Source of the DNA: Flavobacteriales bacterium
Lineage (GTDB): Bacteria > Bacteroidota > Bacteroidia > Flavobacteriales > Crocinitomicaceae
DNA length: 12,742 nucleotides
Reading direction: 5' to 3'
Assembly (NCBI GenBank): GCA_947375085.1
Contig: CANCEQ010000080.1
Coordinates: 1 to 12,742, forward strand
Position 1 is the first letter of the stretch. Each line of letters starts with the position of its first letter. Under the pieces are notes generated by a model. The model worked only from the letters and a program-made list of their open reading frames with translations. It did not search any database and was not told the origin of the DNA. The translations under genes and the position numbers were made by a program. Shown in pieces: positions 7,936-12,742 of this stretch.

Positions 7936-8998
7936 ATTTATACAATACATAAGCGATTATTCCAAACAAAATATTCGGAATCCAGACAGCTACTTCGGCA
8001 GGAAATCCAACATTCATTGCGGCTACTGTAGTAACTTTCATAGCAAAAATGTAGATAAAAATAATACCCAAACCTAAGGCAATGTTTATTCCTACCCCTC
8101 CTCTTTTTCTTCTACTAGAAACTGACACTCCAATAATCGTCAATACATAAGTTGAAAATGGAAGTGAAGTTCGTTCATACAATACAATTTCATACATTGG
8201 AATATTAGATGATCCTTTTAACTTTTCAAGAGCAATGAAATCTTTTAATTCAGTATAGGTCATTGTTTCTGCGATATTGTCCCTTTGAGCAATATCTTCT
8301 ATTTTAAAAGGGAAGATGGTGTCTTTTATTTTCCCATTATGAACAATATCATTAGGTGATCCTACTTTTCTTTCATAATAATCCGTTAAACGCCATTTGT
8401 TTGTCCCTTTTTCATTTACAGCCGTTCTAGCTTTCAAAAAATAAAATGGTTGATTATTTGATTGTGTTTTTTCAATTACAAAATCATTCACAACATTTGT
8501 TTCTGATAAATAACTAGCGAAATTTAAAGACAAATTCCCTGGAAATTCAGCATGATAATTTTCAACATTAATTCCAACTCTATAGTATTGATTTTCAAAA
8601 TCAATCATCACTTTATTCGACCTCGGTAATACAACATGATTTAACAATAAAGCGATTAACATCAAAAATGTAGATGCAATCATATAAGGTCGAACCAAAC
8701 GATTAAAGGTTATCCCACTGTTCATTATAGGAATAATCTCCGAATCAGAAGCCATTTTCGCTGTAAACCAAATTACTGAAATAAAAATGATAAGGGAAGA
8801 AAACATGTTCCCAAAATGAAGAAGAAATGTAAAATAATAGCGAGTTATGATATCATATATCGGCGCTTCTTTTTCAATAAATTCGCTTAATCTAGAGGAC
8901 ATATCAAACACCATCGAAAGCAACATAATGATTCCGAGCATAAAAAAGAAAGTCGTTAAAAACTTCCGTATGATATATTTATCAATTATTTTAAGCAT
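7922..8998 (-). CDS. LptF/LptG-family (YjgP/YjgQ) LPS export permease
   Basis: This 358-residue inner-membrane protein belongs to the LptF/LptG family, whose members pair with the LptB ATPase to extract lipopolysaccharide and feed it to the Lpt bridge. The family pattern is clear: it opens with LKIIDKYIIRKFLTTFFFML; helices lie at about 12-31, 58-80 and 104-124; a periplasmic beta-rich domain at about 125-275 follows; and three helices lie at about 278-294, 302-321 and 334-353. The loop SDSEIIPIMNSGITFNRLVRP (84-104) after the second helix matches the conserved cytoplasmic coupling region, and SVSSRRKRGGVG separates helices 4 and 5. Whether it acts as LptF or LptG cannot be told here, so no symbol is given. 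Length is normal. It follows tgt by 27 bp and overlaps the next gene by 14 bp, suggesting one transcript. LptB is not in the window. Confidence 0.93.
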   Translation of the reverse strand: MLKIIDKYIIRKFLTTFFFMLGIIMLLSMVFDMSSRLSEFIEKEAPIYDIITRYYFTFLLHFGNMFSSLIIFISVIWFTAKMASDSEIIPIMNSGITFNRLVRPYMIASTFLMLIALLLNHVVLPRSNKVMIDFENQYYRVGINVENYHAEFPGNLSLNFASYLSETNVVNDFVIEKTQSNNQPFYFLKARTAVNEKGTNKWRLTDYYERKVGSPNDIVHNGKIKDTIFPFKIEDIAQRDNIAETMTYTELKDFIALEKLKGSSNIPMYEIVLYERTSLPFSTYVLTIIGVSVSSRRKRGGVGINIALGLGIIFIYIFAMKVTTVAAMNVGFPAEVAVWIPNILFGIIAYVLYKYAPK

Positions 8999-9025
8999 AA
9001 ACTGAAAACAAATTAGAAATCAAAT

Positions 9026-10156
9026 TTACAATCTTGTTCCTAATTTAACGACCATTTTATTTTTCCAATCTGTAAAAGTTCCATCAATAATTCGAACTCT
9101 TGCTTCTTTTACTAAAGCAAGGTAAAAAGCTAAATTATGAATTGTCGCAATTTGAAAACCTAAGTATTCATTTGACTTAATTAAATGTCTCAAATAAGCT
9201 TTTGAATAAAATTTATCAACATAAGATGTACCATTTGGATCCAACATAGAAAAATCTTTTTCCCACTTCAAGTTTTTTATATTAATAATCCCTTCAGATG
9301 TAAACAACATCCCATGACGAGCATTTCTAGAAGGCATAACGCAATCGAACATATCGATTCCTAATGCTATGCATTCCAACAAGTTAATTGGTGTGCCTAT
9401 CCCCATCAAATACCTTGCTTTGTCTTTTGGTAAAATACCACAAACTAAATCAGTCATGGCATACAATTCTTCATCAGGCTCACCTACTGAAAGTCCACCA
9501 ATAGCATTACCAATAGCACCAAATGAAGCGATTGTTTCAGCAGATTCTGTTCTCAAATCTTTATACGTACTTCCTTGTACAATTGGAAATAAAGCTTGAT
9601 TATGTCCGTACATAGGCGCCGTTCTATCCATTTCGTCAAAACAACGTTTTAACCAACGATGCGTCATATGCATTGAACGTTTCGCATAATTGTATTCACA
9701 TGGATAAGGCGTACATTCATCAAACGCCATTATAATATCTGCACCTATAGAACGTTGAATATCAATCGATTTCTCAGGAGTAAAAAAATGGTAACTACCA
9801 TCAATATGTGATTGAAAACGAACACCTTCTTCCGTAATTTTATTCGAACTAGAAAGAGAATACACTTGATAACCACCACTATCTGTTAAAATCGGACCTT
9901 CCCAACCATTAAATTTATGCAAGCCACCAGCACCTTCAATAACTTCCATTCCGGGACGCATATACAAGTGGTACGTATTCCCTAAAATTATTTGAGCTTG
10001 AATATCATCCTTTAATTCATGTTGATGAACTCCTTTTACTGTACCTGCTGTACCAACAGGCATAAATATCGGAGTTTCAATCGTTCCGTGGTCTGTATGA
10101 ATGATTCCTGCTCTCGCATTTGACTTTGAATCGCTGTGTAATAAATCGAAGTGCAT
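9026..10156 (-). CDS. tgt: queuine/preQ1 tRNA-guanine transglycosylase
   Basis: TGT swaps guanine 34 in the GUN anticodons of tRNA-Asp, -Asn, -His and -Tyr for preQ1, the committed step of queuosine formation in the cytoplasm. The start at 10156 gives 376 residues and the family's usual opening (MHFDLLHSD, SNARAG, HGTIETPIFMPVGT). Visible family motifs are LGNTYHLYMRPG, LTDSGGYQ (Asp92, general acid/base position), FDECTPYP, QALFPIVQGS, IGGLSVGE and MFDCVMPSRNARHG (Asp271, nucleophile position). The zinc site is odd: the usual C-x-C-x-x-C is replaced by G-T-S-Y-V-D inside LDPNGTSYVDKFYSKAYL, while the fourth ligand His340 (ATIHN) remains. An in-frame ATG at 10213 would add 19 residues with no family counterpart, and it lies upstream of the likely promoter. 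It is the first gene of the run continuing with the LptF/LptG-like permease. Confidence 0.96.
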   Translation of the reverse strand: MHFDLLHSDSKSNARAGIIHTDHGTIETPIFMPVGTAGTVKGVHQHELKDDIQAQIILGNTYHLYMRPGMEVIEGAGGLHKFNGWEGPILTDSGGYQVYSLSSSNKITEEGVRFQSHIDGSYHFFTPEKSIDIQRSIGADIIMAFDECTPYPCEYNYAKRSMHMTHRWLKRCFDEMDRTAPMYGHNQALFPIVQGSTYKDLRTESAETIASFGAIGNAIGGLSVGEPDEELYAMTDLVCGILPKDKARYLMGIGTPINLLECIALGIDMFDCVMPSRNARHGMLFTSEGIINIKNLKWEKDFSMLDPNGTSYVDKFYSKAYLRHLIKSNEYLGFQIATIHNLAFYLALVKEARVRIIDGTFTDWKNKMVVKLGTRL

Positions 10157-10180
10157 AAAATTGTTGAAAAATAAACAACA

Positions 10181-10188
10181 CAAAGATA
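10181..10188 (-). promoter_or_regulatory. Bacteroidota -7 element for tgt
   Basis: Read on the minus strand, the sequence is TATCTTTG, an exact match to TAnnTTTG. It would start transcription near 10174, roughly 18 bases before the tgt ATG at 10156. No TTG is present at the usual -33 distance; the nearest is a TTC 16 bp upstream, so the call rests on the -7 match and its position. It also lies inside the alternative 10213 reading frame, which argues against that longer start. Confidence 0.55.
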
Positions 10189-10239
10189 GTCGTATTATGC
10201 GAATGAACCCCATATTTGTACCAAGCTTTATACATTAAG

Positions 10240-11376
10240 ATGCACTTTTTACCCATTTTTGAATTCAATTTATCGACGATTTTGTTTTGTTTGTTTGCAA
10301 TCGTCGCATTAATACAACTTTTTTACACACTTTTTATTTACGGTAAATTATCTTTTTTTACAGGTAAAAAAGCGCAAAAAACGGTTGATTTTCCAAACGT
10401 AAGCATTTTAATATCAGCTAGAAACGAATCTGATAATTTATACGAAAATCTTCCGCTAATTCTTGAACAAGACTATCCAAATTTTGAAGTGATTGTTATT
10501 AATCACCAATCGGTTGACGACTCCTACCACATTTTAAATGCTTATGCTCATCAATACAAAAATTTAAAAATAATTGAGATTGAGCGAAGTCAACACCTTA
10601 AACCAGGAAAAAAACTTCCCTTAACTCTTGGTGTAAAAGGAGCGAAATATGAACATTTATTTTTCACAGATGCCGATTGCAGACCTGCTTCCAATCAATG
10701 GTTGAAAAGTATGGCACAATATTTTACCAATGGGAAAGAAATTGTTATGGGATACGCACCTTACACTACAAAACCAGGATATTTAAATAAACTCATTCGT
10801 TTTGACACTACTTGGATTGCTATGAATTATTTTTCAATGGCATTGGCAAAACTTCCATATATGGGAGTTGGTAGAAATCTAGCTTATACTCGATCATTAT
10901 TTGATTCTGTAAATGGTTATAAATCACATTACTCGATTACTTCAGGTGATGATGATTTATTTATTCAAGAAACTGTTACAAAACAAAACTTTGCCATCAA
11001 CCTAGATCCAGCTTCTTTTTGCTTCTCAGAAGGAAGTACGAACTGGGAAAATTGGTACATGCAGAAGACCAGACACTTTACTACATCTGGCCGTTACGAT
11101 GTTTTCAAGAAAGCAATGTTAGGAATTTACCCATTCACCATGTTAATCTTTACAATATCATTCGTTATTTTGATGTTTGATGACAATTTCCGTTGGTTAA
11201 CACTTCCTGGATATGGTTTTGTCGTATTGATTAAATGGTGGATTCAAGCAAGATGTTTTATTAAATTAAAACAACCAAGCTTTGTAGCTTTGCTCCCACT
11301 CTATGATTTAGCATACGCCATTTTCCTTCCAATTTTGTACTACACCACGGACAAAAAAGAAATAAGAAAATGGTAG
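10240..11376 (+). CDS. membrane-bound family 2 glycosyltransferase
   Basis: This 378-residue enzyme should transfer a sugar from a nucleotide donor to an envelope acceptor at the cytoplasmic face of the inner membrane; donor and acceptor are unknown. An N-terminal helix lies at about 10-35. The GT-A fold follows: VSILISARNESDNL (54-67) opens the nucleotide-binding part, TDADC carries the DxD motif (Asp144-Asp146) that binds metal and nucleotide, GVGRNLAYTR (209-218) fits the acceptor loop, SGDDDLFIQE holds the likely catalytic acids (237-239), and QKTRH (275-279) sits where processive and related GT2 enzymes have Q/RxxRW. Hydrophobic C-terminal segments at about 296-313, 324-340 and 350-368 anchor it. 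I chose the ATG at 10240 over an in-frame TTG at 10216, which would add eight unconvincing residues. The stop overlaps the sigma-factor start by 7 bp. Confidence 0.9.
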   Translation: MHFLPIFEFNLSTILFCLFAIVALIQLFYTLFIYGKLSFFTGKKAQKTVDFPNVSILISARNESDNLYENLPLILEQDYPNFEVIVINHQSVDDSYHILNAYAHQYKNLKIIEIERSQHLKPGKKLPLTLGVKGAKYEHLFFTDADCRPASNQWLKSMAQYFTNGKEIVMGYAPYTTKPGYLNKLIRFDTTWIAMNYFSMALAKLPYMGVGRNLAYTRSLFDSVNGYKSHYSITSGDDDLFIQETVTKQNFAINLDPASFCFSEGSTNWENWYMQKTRHFTTSGRYDVFKKAMLGIYPFTMLIFTISFVILMFDDNFRWLTLPGYGFVVLIKWWIQARCFIKLKQPSFVALLPLYDLAYAIFLPILYYTTDKKEIRKW

Positions 11377-11975
11377 AAGGCGAACATTTATCAGATAAAG
11401 CACAACACGACTTAGCATTGGTTCGTGCTGCGATTGACGGTAAACAAAGCGCATACGCAGAATTAATGGAACGATATAGAGAATCGATCTATTACATGAT
11501 GCTGAAAATGGTGAAAAATCAAGATGATGCAGACGATTTAACAATTGAAGCATTCGGAAAAGCGTTTAACAGATTAGAACAATATTCTCCAAGCTTTGCA
11601 TTTAGTACTTGGCTTTTTAAAATTGCATCCAACAATTGTATCGATTTTATTCGCAAGAAAAGAATCAAAGTAACCTCAATGGATACTGGTAGAACGACAG
11701 ATGACGGAGAAGTAATTTTCTTCGATGCAAAAGCTTCTACACTTGATCCTGAAGAATCTATTATTCAGAATCAGAAAATAAAATTAATGCGCAACTTGGT
11801 AAGTAAATTAAAACCAAGATACCGTGAATTAATTGAAAAAAGATATTTCGAAGAATTAAGTTACGAAGAAATTGCTGAAGAATTAAACTTACCTCTAGGT
11901 ACTGTAAAAGCTCAATTATTTAGAGCTAGAGAATTTTTAGCAAACTTAATTAGCAAAACAAAAGAGACGATTTAA
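11370..11975 (+). CDS. ECF-type RNA polymerase sigma factor
   Basis: This 201-residue protein is a sigma-70 family factor with only regions 2 and 4, the ECF layout. Region 2 spans about 25-97 (AYAELMERYRESIYYMMLKM, then DDADDLTIEAFGKAF and FSTWLFKIASNNCIDFIRKKR), which binds core polymerase and melts the -10 region. A linker of about 40 residues follows. Region 4 spans about 138-192 with a helix-turn-helix (ELSYEEIAEELNLPLGTVKAQLFRARE) that reads the -35-type element. Its ATG lies inside the last codons of the glycosyltransferase gene (7-bp overlap), so translation is probably coupled. No anti-sigma gene is beside it: rsmG follows after 12 bp. The regulon and inducing signal cannot be told from the window. 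Confidence 0.93.
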   Translation: MVEGEHLSDKAQHDLALVRAAIDGKQSAYAELMERYRESIYYMMLKMVKNQDDADDLTIEAFGKAFNRLEQYSPSFAFSTWLFKIASNNCIDFIRKKRIKVTSMDTGRTTDDGEVIFFDAKASTLDPEESIIQNQKIKLMRNLVSKLKPRYRELIEKRYFEELSYEEIAEELNLPLGTVKAQLFRAREFLANLISKTKETI

Positions 11976-11987
11976 ACGCTCAAAAAA

Positions 11988-12611
11988 ATGATTGATTGTA
12001 TTTTAAAATATTTCCCAAATCTTACAGAACTTCAAATAGAACGATTTTCTAGGCTTGAAGAATTATATACACTTTGGAACAATCAAATCAACGTTATCTC
12101 AAGAAAAGATACTGAAAACTTCTACGAAAGACACGTTTTACATTCTTTAGGAATTGCTAAAATAATGGAATTCAAAGATGGTTCAGATATTCTAGATATT
12201 GGAACAGGAGGTGGATTTCCTGGAATACCATTAGCCATTTTATTTCCTAATTGTCAATTTACTCTTGTAGATTCAATTGGAAAAAAAATAAAAGTTGTAA
12301 ATGAAGTTTCTAAAGCACTTGATTTAAAAAACGTTCAAGGAATTCACACTAGAGCAGAAAACATCAACAAAAAGTTTGACTTTATTGTTAGTCGTGCTGT
12401 GACTGCAATGCCTGCCTTTTTAACTTGGGTAGATAAAAAATTCAAAAAAGAAAATATCAACGAATTACCAAATGGTATTCTTTATTTAAAAGGTGGAGAT
12501 TTAATCGAAGAAATGAGCACGGTAAAAAAACACTACCGATTCCATGATTTAAATAAAATCTTTGATGAGGAGTTTTTTGAGACTAAGAAGGTCGTTTATG
12601 TGAAACATTAG
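11988..12611 (+). CDS. rsmG: 16S rRNA (guanine527-N7)-methyltransferase
   Basis: RsmG (GidB) methylates N7 of G527 in the 530 loop of 16S rRNA using S-adenosylmethionine; in several bacteria its loss gives low-level streptomycin resistance. The 207-residue length is normal. The family's signatures are visible: NVISRKDTENFYERHVLHSL (35-54), the SAM-binding loop LDIGTGGGFPGIPLA (69-83), the acidic end of strand 2 in LVDSIGKK (Asp95), TRAE (121-124) and the SRAVTAMPAF motif (135-144). It starts 12 bp after the sigma-factor stop on the same strand, so it is probably co-transcribed with the glycosyltransferase and sigma factor. No Shine-Dalgarno sequence precedes the ATG, only an A-rich stretch, as expected in Bacteroidota. 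Confidence 0.96.
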   Translation: MIDCILKYFPNLTELQIERFSRLEELYTLWNNQINVISRKDTENFYERHVLHSLGIAKIMEFKDGSDILDIGTGGGFPGIPLAILFPNCQFTLVDSIGKKIKVVNEVSKALDLKNVQGIHTRAENINKKFDFIVSRAVTAMPAFLTWVDKKFKKENINELPNGILYLKGGDLIEEMSTVKKHYRFHDLNKIFDEEFFETKKVVYVKH

Positions 12612-12742
12612 TTATTTTTTTGACCTTATAAATATTTAAATACCAAAATGCTACTTTAGTTGTCATTAATGTTTGACAACATTTATCAAGTTTAATTCCT
12701 CTCTTTAAATAAACAGAATCAGAATCCTCTTGATTGATTTCA
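12583..12742 (-). CDS. possible 3' end of a convergent gene (partial)
   Basis: On the minus strand a frame is open from the window edge (12741) for 52 codons to a TAG at 12585-12583, overlapping the end of rsmG by 29 bp. The peptide (including DSDSVYLKRGIKLDKCCQ and VAFWYLNIYK) has varied composition rather than low complexity. Another minus-strand frame also runs from the edge and stops earlier, ending RILILFI, so the true tail could be that shorter one. I recognise no family. Plus-strand frames here hold only ORFs of a few codons. Confidence 0.25.
   Translation of the reverse strand, partial: EINQEDSDSVYLKRGIKLDKCCQTLMTTKVAFWYLNIYKVKKITNVSHKRPS

Noticed and set aside
9369..9599. Plus-strand open frame of 76 codons opposite tgt
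   Set aside because: It lies fully inside the well-supported tgt gene on the other strand and resembles nothing.
10211..10218. CATATTTG as a plus-strand -7 element for the glycosyltransferase
   Set aside because: It differs from TAnnTTTG at the first base, has no TTG at the -33 distance, and would leave a very short leader before 10240; too weak to annotate.
10077..10268. Minus-strand open frame of 63 codons across the tgt 5' end
   Set aside because: It overlaps tgt in another frame and covers the divergent promoter region; no protein-like features.
11308..11553. Minus-strand open frame of 81 codons across the glycosyltransferase/sigma junction
   Set aside because: It is antisense to two clear genes that overlap each other.
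12668..12683. AATGTT-TGAC-AACATT hairpin as the rsmG terminator
   Set aside because: Only six mostly A/T pairs with no T-run after it; it could equally lie inside a convergent coding sequence.

Overview
The window (about one third G+C, with A/T-rich gaps and no Shine-Dalgarno-like sites before the genes) looks like chromosome of a Bacteroidota bacterium, most likely a member of the Flavobacteriales. The reasons are two large secreted Ser/Thr/Gly/Asn-rich proteins of the type IX secretion kind, a TAnnTTTG promoter element, and sequence character typical of that phylum in tgt, the LptF/LptG permease, the GT2 glycosyltransferase, the ECF sigma factor and rsmG. The genus cannot be told from the window.

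Layout. Positions 1-325 are very A/T-rich. They may hold the tail of an upstream gene and carry a run of 12 T just before the first large gene. Positions 326-7176 (+) encode two secreted proteins 11 bp apart. The first is a 1227-residue parallel beta-helix protein followed by stacked beta repeats, with no recognisable C-terminal sorting signal. The second is a 1051-residue protein with a jelly-roll-like N-terminus, three fibronectin-III-like repeats, the same kind of beta repeats, and a typical Bacteroidota C-terminal linker plus sorting tail. Positions 7177-10156 (-) are a compact three-gene run: tgt, an LptF/LptG-family permease, and a DUF481-like outer-membrane protein. Its last stop codon abuts the stop of the second secreted gene with no base between them. 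Positions 10240-12611 (+) run divergently from tgt: a membrane GT2 glycosyltransferase, an ECF sigma factor overlapping it by 7 bp, and rsmG. The last 131 bp may hold the tail of a convergent gene.

How the parts fit. The two large proteins are probably cell-surface or released structural proteins/adhesins. The minus-strand run joins tRNA queuosine modification with an envelope LPS-transport permease and an outer-membrane protein. The right-hand run joins an envelope glycosyltransferase with a regulator and a 16S rRNA methyltransferase. I see no mobile element, CRISPR array, tRNA/rRNA or defence system. The points most worth a second look are: the mosaic relation of the two secreted genes (the first stops where a module found only in the second would be expected); a 9-T run in the signal-peptide codons of the outer-membrane gene, where loss or gain of one base would truncate it; and a TGT whose three zinc cysteines are replaced.
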